From contig CALFEQ010000054.1 in NCBI GenBank assembly GCA_937949945.1, positions 128,734-192,733 of the forward strand: a stretch of 64,000 nucleotides of DNA. The letters run 5' to 3'. The stretch is from an uncultured Myxococcales bacterium. Its GTDB lineage: Bacteria; Myxococcota_A; Polyangia; Polyangiales; Polyangiaceae. The notes beneath the pieces were generated by a model that was not told the DNA's origin, did not search any database, and saw nothing but the letters and a program-made list of their open reading frames with translations. The position numbers were made by a program, and so were the translations under genes. Positions 48,056 through 57,140 of the stretch are shown one piece after another (position 1 is the first letter of the stretch; each line of letters opens with the position of its first letter).

Positions 48056-50638
48056 ATGCCCTTTCTGGATCGCGCCGTCGGAATCGACCTCGGGACGACC
48101 AACTCCGAGGTCGCATGGTTGCCGCCGTCGGAGCGTGAGCTCGTCATCCATGCGGATCGCTTCGGGCGGCGGACGGTCCCGTCTGCGGTCGCTTGGGACG
48201 AGAAGTCCGGCGCGTTCGTCGTCGGCCATCAGGCGCGCAGCAAGCGCGGCACCTCGCAAGCGCCGATCGAGTCCATCAAGCGCAAGATGGGCCAGAAGGC
48301 CAAGGTGAAGATCGGCCCACACGAGCTGTCGCCGGAGGAGGTGAGCGCCAAGATCCTGGCCGAGCTGCGCGATCGGATCCGCGAGACGCTCGCGCAGAAA
48401 CCGCTCAAGGCGGGGTCGAGCACCTTCGAGCTCCCGGTCACCCGCGCGGTGATCACCGTGCCCGCGTACTTCGACGCTCCGCAGGTCGAGGCGACGCGGC
48501 GGGCAGGCGAGCTCGCCGGGCTCGACGTGATCGGCATCCTGCAGGAGCCGACGGCAGCGGCCATCTATCACACGTGGAAGCGCCGCCTCGGCGACGGCAA
48601 CTTCCTCGTCTACGACCTCGGCGGAGGCACGTTCGACGTCTCGATCCTTCGTTGCGTCGGGGGCGAGTACCAGGTCCTCGCGATCGACGGCGACAACTAC
48701 CTCGGCGGAGACGACTTCGATCGGCGCTACGCCGAGCATCTCCGCAAGCAGCTCGCGGAGAGGGGCTACGCGCTCGACCTCGACGTGAAGGGCAACGAGG
48801 ACGACCGGCGTCTGTTCGGGCGGCTCGTCCATCTCGCGCAGGAGATCAAGGAGTCGCTGTCGACGACCGAGGTCGTCCACGTCAACAAGAGCGAGGTCGC
48901 GAAGGACAAGGCGGGCGAGATCATCTCGTTCGAGAGCGAGGTGGGCCGCGCCGAGTACGAGCAGATCATCGGCGATCTCGTCGACACCACGATCGCGTGC
49001 TGCGAGCGCGCGCTCGCGCGAGCCCGCGAGGTCGCCAACGTCGGCGTGGAGGACATCGATCACGTCATCCTCGTCGGCGGCTCGACGCGTGTGCCGCTCG
49101 TGGTCCGTCGCGTGACGGAGGCGTTCTGCAAGAAGAGCGAGGAGCCGCTCCGCGACGACGTCGACACCTGCGTCGCGCTCGGCGCGGCGGTGCACGCGGC
49201 GCACGTCGGAGGCACCCTCATCGGCGATCAGGGCGTGCGCGTGCGGGTGACGACGCCGCTCGTCGCGCAGACGAACAAGCTCCGTCTCGGCCTCACGGTC
49301 GAGGAGGCGCCCGCGAACGCCGCCCACCTGGCGGTCTGGCAGGAGGAGCACGCGCTGGCCGAGCGCCCGCTCGCGAAGGAGCCGATGCGCCTCGAGCTGC
49401 CGCTCGGCGAGACCGAGGAGACGCACGTGACGCTCGCGCTCCAGAACTCGATCGGCGCGCCCGTCGCCGAGCTGCCCCTCGTGCTCCACCGAGGCGACCT
49501 TCGCCCGCGCCCGACGGCGCTGTCGCGCGCGTCCGTGGTGGCGAAGGACATCGCACTCGAGGTCGTCCGTGGCGGGCGGCGCGATCGCAAGGTGCTCCTC
49601 GCGCGCGGGACCGGCTTGCCCGCGCAGGTGGCGCACCTCTTCTTCACCGCGGATCAGAGCGGCGCCGTCGTCCTGCGCATCCTCCAGAACCGGCTGCCGA
49701 TCAAGACGCTCGCGATCGACGTGCCGAAGGATCTGCCGGTCGGCAGCCCGGTCGAGATCGTCCTCCGGTGCGACGAGTCGATGCGCCTCGAGGCGCAAGC
49801 GACGGTCGGCTCGCAGCAGATCCAGGCGCACATCGAGCCGCCGCCGAGCCCGACGAACGACGCGAGCGACGTCGAGGCGCTGCTCGAGCGTGCGGAGAAG
49901 GCGCGCCGCTCGTTGTGGGGCGGCCTCGGATCGGAGTTCGCGCGCGAGGCCGATCATCTCGTCGTCGGGATCCGCGAGGTCCTCCACACGGATCCGGACA
50001 AGCTCGCCGCGCTCTGCGACCGGCTCCGCCATCTCATCGAGGAGTTCCACGGCGGCGTCGGCGAGCAGCTCGTGCCGCCGATGTCGCGGATGGAGGACGC
50101 GTTCGATACGCTCCGCCGCGTCGTCTATCGCTCGAGCGGCATGCTGATGGGGATGGACCGCTCCGAGTGGGAGCAGCGCATCGACGCGCTCTACGACAAG
50201 GCCATGGAGGCGCACGCCGCGGCCGACGGTCCGACGTGGCGTCGCGTCTACAACGAGGTCCAGGCGCTGTGCGAGACGGCGTATCAGGAGGAGTTCTCGC
50301 GCATGCGCCTCGACGATCCTGCGTACATCGCGCGCAGGACGATGTCGCTCACGTGGCGGGCGCAGCGCGTCGAGCAGACCCTCGCCGAGCTCGTCCCGAG
50401 CACCACGGAGGAGATCCGCGCGATGCAGCTCGCCGAGCAGGCTCGCATCGCGCGGTGGCTGCTCGAGAGCGTGAAGAAGCCGCTCGCCGCCGTGAAGGAG
50501 GCGGAGGGGAAGAAGGAGCCTGCCGAGCTGCGCCGTTCGCTCGAGAACGTCGACGCCGAGATCGAGCGAATCGAGGCCGCGGTGGAGCGCCTCCCGTCGA
50601 TCGGCCTCGTGACGGATCGTGGCGCGGGCGGTTCTTGA
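48056..50638 (+). CDS. Long Hsp70 family protein (860 residues)
   Basis: The N-terminal 390 residues are a complete Hsp70 ATPase: VGIDLGTTNSEVAW, VTRAVITVPAYFDAPQ, LQEPTAAAIYHTW, VYDLGGGTFDVSIL, YLGGDDFDRRYAEHL and VILVGGSTRVPLV. A beta-rich part (about 400-600) stands where DnaK has its substrate domain but with different spacing. The last 250 residues are helical and much longer than DnaK's lid. It is flanked by a J-like small protein upstream and a helical-repeat protein 15 bases downstream. It is a specialised chaperone or assembly factor, not the housekeeping DnaK. Confidence 0.92.
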   Translation: MPFLDRAVGIDLGTTNSEVAWLPPSERELVIHADRFGRRTVPSAVAWDEKSGAFVVGHQARSKRGTSQAPIESIKRKMGQKAKVKIGPHELSPEEVSAKILAELRDRIRETLAQKPLKAGSSTFELPVTRAVITVPAYFDAPQVEATRRAGELAGLDVIGILQEPTAAAIYHTWKRRLGDGNFLVYDLGGGTFDVSILRCVGGEYQVLAIDGDNYLGGDDFDRRYAEHLRKQLAERGYALDLDVKGNEDDRRLFGRLVHLAQEIKESLSTTEVVHVNKSEVAKDKAGEIISFESEVGRAEYEQIIGDLVDTTIACCERALARAREVANVGVEDIDHVILVGGSTRVPLVVRRVTEAFCKKSEEPLRDDVDTCVALGAAVHAAHVGGTLIGDQGVRVRVTTPLVAQTNKLRLGLTVEEAPANAAHLAVWQEEHALAERPLAKEPMRLELPLGETEETHVTLALQNSIGAPVAELPLVLHRGDLRPRPTALSRASVVAKDIALEVVRGGRRDRKVLLARGTGLPAQVAHLFFTADQSGAVVLRILQNRLPIKTLAIDVPKDLPVGSPVEIVLRCDESMRLEAQATVGSQQIQAHIEPPPSPTNDASDVEALLERAEKARRSLWGGLGSEFAREADHLVVGIREVLHTDPDKLAALCDRLRHLIEEFHGGVGEQLVPPMSRMEDAFDTLRRVVYRSSGMLMGMDRSEWEQRIDALYDKAMEAHAAADGPTWRRVYNEVQALCETAYQEEFSRMRLDDPAYIARRTMSLTWRAQRVEQTLAELVPSTTEEIRAMQLAEQARIARWLLESVKKPLAAVKEAEGKKEPAELRRSLENVDAEIERIEAAVERLPSIGLVTDRGAGGS

Positions 50639-50653
50639 TCGCTTCTTTCGTCG

Positions 50654-52102
50654 ATGGGTGTCACGGGAACGGTCGCGATCGCGCTCGCGGAGCGCGTCGA
50701 GCGGAGAGGGGGGCCGCGCGCGGGGCTCGTCGCGTGGAAGGCGCTCGCGAAAAAATCGTCCGATCCGGCCGTGCGCGGGGAGGCGCTCGTCGCGGCGCTC
50801 CGCTGCGCGCTCGCGCTCCGCGACCGCGATACCCTCGGAGAGCTCACGACGCTCTGGGAGACGGTGGACCGCGGCGTCTGGGACGACGCCATCGCCGAGC
50901 TCTGCAAGCAGATGATGCGCGCCCAGCTGGTGCCCGAGGCCGTCGCGCTCGCGGGCGCGGAGGCGCGTCGACACCGAACGGCCCGGTCGCTCTACCTCCA
51001 TGCTCGCTGCCTCGACGTCGCGCGCGATCCGGCGGCAGCGGTCGCGTTCCGAGACGCGGTCGAGCGCGCCGTGAAGGAGGGGGCGGACGACATCGCGGCC
51101 GCGGCACGTGCGCGCCGGAGCGTGCTCCTCGCGCGATCCTGGACGACGATGGCGGAGGCTCTCGAGGAGGCCCGCCAGGTCGATCTCGCGAAGGTCCCGC
51201 CGCGCACGCGCCTCGCGATCGCGCGCGTCTTGCTCTCGTCTCCGAGTCGCTTCGTGCGCGCGGGCGCGATCGGGACGCTCGACGAGCTCGCGTCCGGAGA
51301 GGAGCCGGCGCTCGCGGCGCGTGCGCTCGCCGTCGCCGCTCGCTTCGTCGACGACGCGGGAGAAGCCCTGACGCCGCTCGAGCTCGATCGGCTCGTGGCG
51401 CTCTTCGGGCGAGAACGCGTCGTGAAGGTCGCGCCGCGAGCGCTGCCCGTGCTCCGCGCCATCGAACGGCTCGTCCGCGCGAGCGATGCCGAGCTCGAGC
51501 CCGCGCTCGCCGAGGCGGCGCGCGTCGATCCGTCGATCGAGCCGATCCTCGTCCGCGCGCAGGACATCGTGCGAGGACGCTTCGAGCCCACGCGCGAGAC
51601 CGGCGAAGACCCGCCGCCCGCGGCGGGAGCCCGCCATGCCTACCGCCTGCAGCAGATCCTCGATGTCGCCGTCGCGATGCGCGACCGCGCTCCGGCGCGT
51701 GCCGCCAGCGCTCTCGGTGCGCTCGCGGAGGCGGAGGCGTCCGGCGAGAGGGCGCCGCGCGCGCTCTTGGCCGTCGCGTGGTCGGCGCTGCTCGACGAAG
51801 ACCCCGAGCTCTACGACGCCGCGGCCCGGTGGTTCGAGGCGCGGCTCGCGCGCCCTGCGCCGGGCGCTCCGCCGGACGGCTTCCTCGCGCTCGCAGACGT
51901 GCTCGCGTCTCGAGGAAGGGAGCGCGCGTCCGAGCTCGCGAGGCGTGCGGCGGTCGTGTCGAAGGAGGCGGGCTCGGCGGAGGTGCTGGGCACGCTCCTC
52001 GCGCGACAGGGGTGGGAGCACGCCCGCACCGGCGATCGCGCGCGCGCCATCGAGAAGCTGCGCGAGGCGAAGGCGCTCTTCGAGGGGCGCCGAGCGGGGT
52101 GA
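50654..52102 (+). CDS. Helical-repeat protein of the Hsp70 module
   Basis: The 482-residue protein is Ala/Arg/Leu-rich, has no signal or membrane segment, and reads as a solenoid of paired helices (GEALVAALRCALALRDRDTLGELTTLW, RAIEKLREAKALFEG at the end, a TPR-like closing unit). The start is taken at 50654, 15 bases after the Hsp70 stop. No family is recognised. Its position makes it a likely client binder or adaptor of the long Hsp70, which is an inference from context. A hairpin overlaps its stop codon. Confidence 0.75.
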   Translation: MGVTGTVAIALAERVERRGGPRAGLVAWKALAKKSSDPAVRGEALVAALRCALALRDRDTLGELTTLWETVDRGVWDDAIAELCKQMMRAQLVPEAVALAGAEARRHRTARSLYLHARCLDVARDPAAAVAFRDAVERAVKEGADDIAAAARARRSVLLARSWTTMAEALEEARQVDLAKVPPRTRLAIARVLLSSPSRFVRAGAIGTLDELASGEEPALAARALAVAARFVDDAGEALTPLELDRLVALFGRERVVKVAPRALPVLRAIERLVRASDAELEPALAEAARVDPSIEPILVRAQDIVRGRFEPTRETGEDPPPAAGARHAYRLQQILDVAVAMRDRAPARAASALGALAEAEASGERAPRALLAVAWSALLDEDPELYDAAARWFEARLARPAPGAPPDGFLALADVLASRGRERASELARRAAVVSKEAGSAEVLGTLLARQGWEHARTGDRARAIEKLREAKALFEGRRAG

Positions 52103-52109
52103 GCCCCGC
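52094..52109 (+). terminator. Hairpin overlapping a stop codon
   Basis: GCGGGG (52094-52099) and CCCCGC (52104-52109) form a six-base-pair GC stem with the loop TGAG, which contains the TGA stop of the helical-repeat gene. There is no T-tract. Confidence 0.4.
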
Positions 52110-52420
52110 GCGCCGGGCGAGCCCGTCCCGGGAGTGGGGAACGCGTACACCGAAGTGTCCGCTCCAATGATCCAGGGGCGAGGTGCTCCCTTCTCCCCCT
52201 TGTCGCCGTCCGTTCTCCTCCGCTCGCCGATCCCCGCGCGCGCCATCTAGGCGACTCCCATTGGAATTTTCCGGTCGGACCGAACTCGGGCGAGCCGTCC
52301 GACGGGCTCGGCGCGGCCCCCCCAAGCGTCCGGAATCGCGGGCGTCTGCCGTCCCGTCGGGCGGCACACCGACTGCAAAAGGACACTGTCAGCGGAACGG
52401 AGACTGGGGAGGCGAGGTCG
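52103..52420. other. 318-base intergenic region with possible sigma-54 promoter
   Basis: No gene was recognised here. The region includes a hairpin-like ACACCGAAGTGT at about 52149, C-rich tracts, a GGAATTTTCC stretch near 52262 and the possible -24/-12 promoter at 52362-52377. Confidence 0.6.
52362..52377 (+). promoter_or_regulatory. Possible sigma-54 (-24/-12) promoter
   Basis: CGGCACACCGACTGCA has GG (52363-52364) and GC (52375-52376) exactly ten bases apart, with GGCAC and TGCA matching the -24 and -12 consensus. The start would fall near 52387, 34 bases before the deacetylase ATG. No activator site was identified. Confidence 0.45.
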
Positions 52421-53287
52421 ATGGAGAAGACACGACGAGCGTTCGCCGCGATGCTGCTGCCGGCCATGGCGATGGTGGCCGCCTGCGTCACGCCGGAGGT
52501 CGTCGATCCGCCGATGCACTCGATCAACGGGACCAGCTGCACGCGGACGCGCGCGATCAACGCGAAGGAGGTCGCGGGCTCGCAGATGGCCGATCAGACC
52601 CTCTCGCTCACGTTCGACGACGGTCCCTCCGAGGTGACCGCGGAGCTCTCCAAGTACCTCGCCGAGCAAGGCATCAAGGCGACGTTCTTCATCAACGGCG
52701 CCTACGTGAACGGTCGCGAGGACGTGCTCGAGCAGACGATCGCCGACGGGCACCTCCTCGCGAATCACACGCACACGCATCCCGCGCTCACGACGCTCGA
52801 CACGCACGACATCCTGAAGGAGGTCGCCGAGACCGACGCGATCCTCTCGAAGTACGTGCCGAAGGACAAACTCTACTTCCGTCCTCCGTACGGCGACTGG
52901 AACGAGTTGGTCATGAAGACCCTCTCGGAAAGCGAGATGAACAAGTACCACGGCCCCGTCGGTTGGGACATCGGCGACCAGCTCACCGACTCGACCGCCG
53001 CCGACTGGGACTGCTGGGACGAGCAGAACGGCACGCGCACCGTCGAGGAGTGCGGCGACCTCTACATCAAGGAGATCGAAGCGAAGAAGCGCGGCGTCGT
53101 CCTCCTCCACGACGGCCCGCCCGGCGGCAACGGTCAGAAGACGCTCGAGATGGTCCGCTACATCGTCCCGCGCCTGAAGGCCGCCGGCTACGGGTTCGCG
53201 CGCATCGACGAGATCGAGCTCCGGCCCCTCGGCGCTCCGCGGTCGTCGGTCGCGAGCGCGCCGGTCGACGATCCCTGCGCCGACTGA
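52421..53287 (+). CDS. Polysaccharide deacetylase (NodB) lipoprotein
   Basis: The 288-residue protein has a signal with lipobox VAAC. The NodB motifs are complete: TFDDGPS with Asp66-Asp67, NHTHTHPAL with His116 and His120 as zinc ligands, RPPYGDW, and LLHDGP near the end. It should remove N- or O-acetyl groups from a cell-surface polysaccharide such as peptidoglycan or exopolysaccharide. An insertion with four acidic/Cys residues (DWDCWDEQNGTRTVEECGD) sits before motif 5. GGGGAGG lies about 14 bases upstream of the ATG, and a possible sigma-54 promoter lies further up. Confidence 0.92.
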   Translation: MEKTRRAFAAMLLPAMAMVAACVTPEVVDPPMHSINGTSCTRTRAINAKEVAGSQMADQTLSLTFDDGPSEVTAELSKYLAEQGIKATFFINGAYVNGREDVLEQTIADGHLLANHTHTHPALTTLDTHDILKEVAETDAILSKYVPKDKLYFRPPYGDWNELVMKTLSESEMNKYHGPVGWDIGDQLTDSTAADWDCWDEQNGTRTVEECGDLYIKEIEAKKRGVVLLHDGPPGGNGQKTLEMVRYIVPRLKAAGYGFARIDEIELRPLGAPRSSVASAPVDDPCAD

Positions 53288-53293
53288 TCGTCG

Positions 53294-54784
53294 TCACCGC
53301 ACCGGAGCCGCCGCGGCTGCAGGCCGTCTGCTCGACGGCGGGCGGACCGATTCGGGGATCGCCTCGGGCGGAGGAGCCACCTCGGAGATGCGCGGGCCGA
53401 CCTCGGCGCGGGCGGCGGCGTGGCTCGGGGCCCAGCCGGTCGACGTGATGAGGCGCGCGCCGCGGGCGTACGAGACGTAGGACCAGAACCAGTTCAGCAA
53501 GACGACGATGCGGTTGCGGAAGCCGATCAGGTAGAAGATGTGGATGAAGAGCCACGCGAGCCACGCGATGAAGCCCCGCATCTTCAACGTTTGGCCGACC
53601 ATCGCGATCGCGCGCGAGCGGCCGATCGTCGCCATCGAGCCCTTGTCGAGGTAGCGGAAGGGGACGCGCGGCGGGCGGCCGTCGCTCTCCGCCTCCCAGC
53701 GGATGATCTTCGCCACGTAGCGGCCCTGCTGCATCGCGACCGGGCTGACGCCCGGGAGCGGTCTGCCGTCCTCCTCGAAGCGGGCCATGTCGCCGATGGC
53801 GAACACCTCCGGGTGTCCGGGGATCGAGCAGTCCTTCCCGACGACGACGCGGCCTTGGCGATCCAGCTCCACCCCCGGGAGCTTGCGCGTGAGATCGTTC
53901 GCGCGCACGCCGGCGGCCCAGAGCACGGTGCCCGCGTCGATGCGCGTGCGCTCGCGACCGGAGCCCAGGCCGGGCACGTCGTCCTGACCCGGTCCTTCGA
54001 GCTCGACGCCGTGCTGATCGATCGCGACGACCTTCGCGTGCGTCTGCACCTCGACGCCGAGCTCGGCGAGCTGCTCGACGGCGCTCGCGGCCAGGTCCTC
54101 CGGGAAGCTCGGCAGGATGCGCGGCCCGGCCTCCACGAGGACGACCCGCGTCTTCCGGGGATCGGCGTTGTGGAAATCCTTCGACAAGGTGAACCGCGCG
54201 AGCTCGGCGATGGCGCCGCTCATCTCCACGCCCGTCGGTCCGCCGCCGATGACGACGAACGTGAGCAGCCTCTTCCGCTCGCGTTCGTCGTCGGCGAGCT
54301 CGGCGCGCTCGAACGCGAGGAGCACGCGGCGCCGGACTTCGAGCGCGTCCTCGACGCCTTTGAGGCCGGGCGCGTGCAGCTCCCACTCGTCGTGACCGAA
54401 GTACGAGTTCGTCGCGCCGATCGCGAGCACGAGCCAGTCGTAGGGCTCCCAGGTCCGCGTGACCTCGCGCGGCGGGGGCATGCCGCAGGCGCCGGGCTCT
54501 TTGTCTTCGACGAGGATGCGCTTGTTCGCGAAGTCGACGTCCGAGACCTCGCCGAGCACGACGCGTACGTTCTTCTGCCGCGACAGGATCCCTCGGATCG
54601 GCGATGCGATGTCCGCGGGCGAGAGGCCAGCCATCGCGACTTGGTAGAGCAGCGGCTGGAAGAGATGGTAGTTCCCGCGATCGACGAGGAGCACCTCGAC
54701 GTCGGCACCGTCGAGCGCTTTCGCGACCTCCAGGCCACCGAAGCCGCCTCCCACGATCACGACGCGGCGTGTCCTTCGTTCCAT
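53294..54784 (-). CDS. Type II NADH:quinone oxidoreductase-like flavoprotein
   Basis: The protein (about 496 residues from ATG 54784) has the FAD loop VVIVGGGFGGLE, YHLFQPLLYQVAMAGLSP typical of NDH-2, the NADH loop FVVIGGGPTGVEMSG and VFAIGDMARFEE. The C-terminal region has a membrane-associating segment (FIAWLAWLFIHIFYLIGFRNRIVVLLNWFWSY), as in bacterial NDH-2, and then a Pro/Ala-rich tail. It passes electrons from NADH to quinone without pumping. It is convergent with the deacetylase, six bases away. A possible ATG 11 codons upstream was not chosen. Confidence 0.92.
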   Translation of the reverse strand: MERRTRRVVIVGGGFGGLEVAKALDGADVEVLLVDRGNYHLFQPLLYQVAMAGLSPADIASPIRGILSRQKNVRVVLGEVSDVDFANKRILVEDKEPGACGMPPPREVTRTWEPYDWLVLAIGATNSYFGHDEWELHAPGLKGVEDALEVRRRVLLAFERAELADDERERKRLLTFVVIGGGPTGVEMSGAIAELARFTLSKDFHNADPRKTRVVLVEAGPRILPSFPEDLAASAVEQLAELGVEVQTHAKVVAIDQHGVELEGPGQDDVPGLGSGRERTRIDAGTVLWAAGVRANDLTRKLPGVELDRQGRVVVGKDCSIPGHPEVFAIGDMARFEEDGRPLPGVSPVAMQQGRYVAKIIRWEAESDGRPPRVPFRYLDKGSMATIGRSRAIAMVGQTLKMRGFIAWLAWLFIHIFYLIGFRNRIVVLLNWFWSYVSYARGARLITSTGWAPSHAAARAEVGPRISEVAPPPEAIPESVRPPSSRRPAAAAAPVR

Positions 54785-54937
54785 CTCGCTACTGGAGATG
54801 GGGCCATGCCGCGGCAAGTCAACCCGCGCTCTTCGGTCGAGGTGCTCGTGTCGTCTACGCGCTCGCGTTCATCGCTCACGGCACGGCACGCGCACGAAGC
54901 TGAGGCATCACGCGCAACGCGGTAAGCTGGCGCGTGG

Positions 54938-55291
54938 ATGTCGAAGAAGAAGAGGCCGCGTACCCAGCGTCGCGAAGCGCAGCGGGCGATGGTCAAGCTC
55001 GCCGAGGCGCGTGCGAAGCTCGCTCGGCTCGAGGCCGGCGGCGCGCCCGATCGACCCATCGAGGTACCGAGCGCGTCGGTCGTCGAGGTCCACGCCGCCG
55101 GCTTGGAATGCATCGGATGTGGCGCCGACGGGACGCGCGTCGAGGAGCACGTCGTCGTGACGGTGAGCGGCAGCGAGGCCGGGCTTCCCGAGGGCGAGTC
55201 GCGATCGCTCCGCGTCGCGCGCACGCGATGTCCTCGCTGCGGGGTGCGGCGTGACGTCTGGTTCCGCCTCGGGACCACGCTGTCGAACTGA
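54938..55291 (+). CDS. Small zinc-ribbon-like protein
   Basis: The 117-residue protein begins with a basic coiled-coil-like helix (SKKKRPRTQRREAQRAMVKLAEARAKLARLEAGG) and then carries two CxxC knuckles, CIGCG and CPRCG, about 40 residues apart, forming a likely four-Cys zinc ribbon. Its start resembles that of other SKKKRP proteins but no family is recognised. It lies alone between two unrelated genes, 61 bases before the propeller lipoprotein, and may share its transcript. Confidence 0.7.
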   Translation: MSKKKRPRTQRREAQRAMVKLAEARAKLARLEAGGAPDRPIEVPSASVVEVHAAGLECIGCGADGTRVEEHVVVTVSGSEAGLPEGESRSLRVARTRCPRCGVRRDVWFRLGTTLSN

Positions 55292-55352
55292 GCCGCTCGA
55301 GCGGCTTTGCCGCCACGCGGGTCGCGTTTGCGCCGTAAGCTGTGTCGAGCGG

Positions 55353-56657
55353 ATGAAAGCTCGCAAGATCGTGGTCACGTGCTCGACCCTCGTGGCGCCC
55401 GTGGTCGCCGCCTTCGTCGCGTGCGGCGGCGAAGAGCTCGCGTCTCCGCCGCCCGACGGCAACGACGCATCGTCGGATGGCTTCTCCTTCGGAGACGCGG
55501 GCGCGCCGCCTGCGCTCGACGCGGATCCGCCTCCGGGCAACGTCTGTGGCGATCGCTCCGGTCTGTCACCGTCCGCGGCTTGGCCTCTGCGTGGAGGCTG
55601 CCCGACGCGCGCGGGGTGGTCACCCGTCGGCGGCCCACAATCGTCCACGACATGGTGGACGCTGGCGGTGCCCGCGGCCGACAGCTCGCCCGCCGTCGAG
55701 GGCGGAGGCGGAGTCGCGTGGATCGGGACCGCCGACGGCTGGGTGATGGCCGTCCAGTCCGGAGGCGTCGTGCGCTCGGCGCTGTGGACGGGGCATCCCG
55801 TGCAGTCGTCGCCCGCCATCGATGCCGAGCGGAACGCCGTCATCGCCGGCGGCGACGGGATCCTCTACGGCGTCGCGCTCGGGCCCCTCGACGCCGGCGA
55901 CGCGGGCGCTTCCGAGAGCGACTCCGGGCCGCCGTACCCGCCCGCGATCGTCCGGTTCTCGGTGCCGATCGGACCGATGGCGTCGTCGCCGGTCATCGGC
56001 GGCGACGGCACGATCTACGTCGGGACGCTCGACGGGAAGCTCGTCGCGGTCGCGCCGAGAGGGACCGCGACGAAGTGGTCCGTCACGACGAACGACAAGG
56101 CCGGCTCGTCGCCCGCGATCGGTCAGGACGGCACGATCTACGTCGGCAGCACCGATCACGGCCTCTACGCGATCAGGCCCGAAGGCACGATCGCATGGCG
56201 GACCGATCTCGGCGCCGAGGTCACGGGGTCGCCGGCGGTCGGCGGCGACGGGACGATCTACGTCGGCGCCGTCGACGGCAAGCTTCACGCCGTCGAGCCG
56301 ACGGGCGACGTTCGGTGGTCCTACGCGACGGGCGGGCCGATCACGGGCACACCCGCCGTCTACGCCGGCGTCGTCTACGTCGGATCGGCGGACAAGAAGC
56401 TCCATGCCGTTTCCGTGGTCGACGGCACGGGGCGCTGGACGTACGAGACGCAGGGAGCCGTCGCGACGCCGGTGATCGCCGCCGACGGCACCGTGTACGT
56501 CGGATCGGCGGACATGCGCGTGTACGCGATCAAGCCGACGGGGACCCTCTTCTTCGCCGTGAACGTGAGAGGGCGGGTCAAGAGCGCGCCCGCGCTCATC
56601 GCCGGCCCGACGCTCTACGTCACGACGGACACGGGCCTCGTCGCGCTCGGCCCATGA
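55353..56657 (+). CDS. PQQ-like beta-propeller lipoprotein
   Basis: The 434-residue protein has a signal peptide with lipobox FVAC, a Pro/Asp/Ala linker and then seven or so blades of the pattern SSPAIG-x-DGTIYVGS-x-D-x-LYAI (for example SSPVIGGDGTIYVGTLDGKLVAV and TPVIAADGTVYVGSADMRVYAI). This matches the PQQ_2 / BamB-like propeller fold. The residues that bind PQQ and calcium in dehydrogenases are not evident, so a structural or binding role is likelier than catalysis. The frame is open 34 codons further up, but the signal begins at 55353. Confidence 0.9.
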   Translation: MKARKIVVTCSTLVAPVVAAFVACGGEELASPPPDGNDASSDGFSFGDAGAPPALDADPPPGNVCGDRSGLSPSAAWPLRGGCPTRAGWSPVGGPQSSTTWWTLAVPAADSSPAVEGGGGVAWIGTADGWVMAVQSGGVVRSALWTGHPVQSSPAIDAERNAVIAGGDGILYGVALGPLDAGDAGASESDSGPPYPPAIVRFSVPIGPMASSPVIGGDGTIYVGTLDGKLVAVAPRGTATKWSVTTNDKAGSSPAIGQDGTIYVGSTDHGLYAIRPEGTIAWRTDLGAEVTGSPAVGGDGTIYVGAVDGKLHAVEPTGDVRWSYATGGPITGTPAVYAGVVYVGSADKKLHAVSVVDGTGRWTYETQGAVATPVIAADGTVYVGSADMRVYAIKPTGTLFFAVNVRGRVKSAPALIAGPTLYVTTDTGLVALGP

Positions 56658-56717
56658 CCCATGAGCCGGCGGCCGGATCCGATCCGTGCCGCCGGCCCGC
56701 CGTGTTACCGTGCCGTC

Positions 56718-57128
56718 ATGCGAAGGCTCGCGCTCTCGTTCGTCCCGCTCGTGTTCGCCTGCCAGGACGGTCCACCCGCGAAGACCGCTGCCGGCGAGCA
56801 CATCGATCGCGTCGTGATCGAGGAGGAGTTCGCCATGAGCGACCAGGTCAAGAAGACGACGCTCAGCGGCGACAAGCTCCGCACCGCGCTCGAGCTGATG
56901 GACAAGCACGGCGTCACGAAGCTCGAGGGGACGTTCGAGTCGAAGTCGGTCGTCGCCAAGGGAACGGTGACGATCGTCGTGAAGCCGACGAGCGGCGCGG
57001 AGCGACGCATCGTCGTCAACAGCTGCGTTCACGAGACCGTCTGCCCGTTCCTCGAGGCGGCCGTCGCGCAGAAGCTCCTCGACCGCCAGCCGGTCGCCTG
57101 CAAGAGCGAGGCGCCCTGCGGGTCCTGA
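56718..57128 (+). CDS. Small lipoprotein, unknown function
   Basis: The 136-residue protein starts with MRRLALSFVPLVFAC, a short lipoprotein signal. The mature part has TLSGDKLRTALELMDKHGVTKLEGTFESKSVVAKGTVTIVVKP, an alpha/beta mix, and a tail with four cysteines (NSCVHETVC...VACKSEAPC) likely joined by disulphides. No family is recognised. It lies 60 bases after the propeller lipoprotein on the same strand. Confidence 0.7.
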   Translation: MRRLALSFVPLVFACQDGPPAKTAAGEHIDRVVIEEEFAMSDQVKKTTLSGDKLRTALELMDKHGVTKLEGTFESKSVVAKGTVTIVVKPTSGAERRIVVNSCVHETVCPFLEAAVAQKLLDRQPVACKSEAPCGS

Positions 57129-57140
57129 GCCCGCTCGACG

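Noticed and set aside
52130..52180. A conserved-looking string around ACACCGAAGTGT after the helical-repeat gene
   Set aside because: It has a four-base hairpin only; it may be a dispersed repeat, but only one copy is in the window, so it cannot be supported.
48020..52246. A 1,408-codon open frame on the - strand
   Set aside because: It lies antisense to the long Hsp70 and helical-repeat genes and its translation is a low-complexity Arg/Leu/Asp mix; long antisense frames are usual at this GC content.
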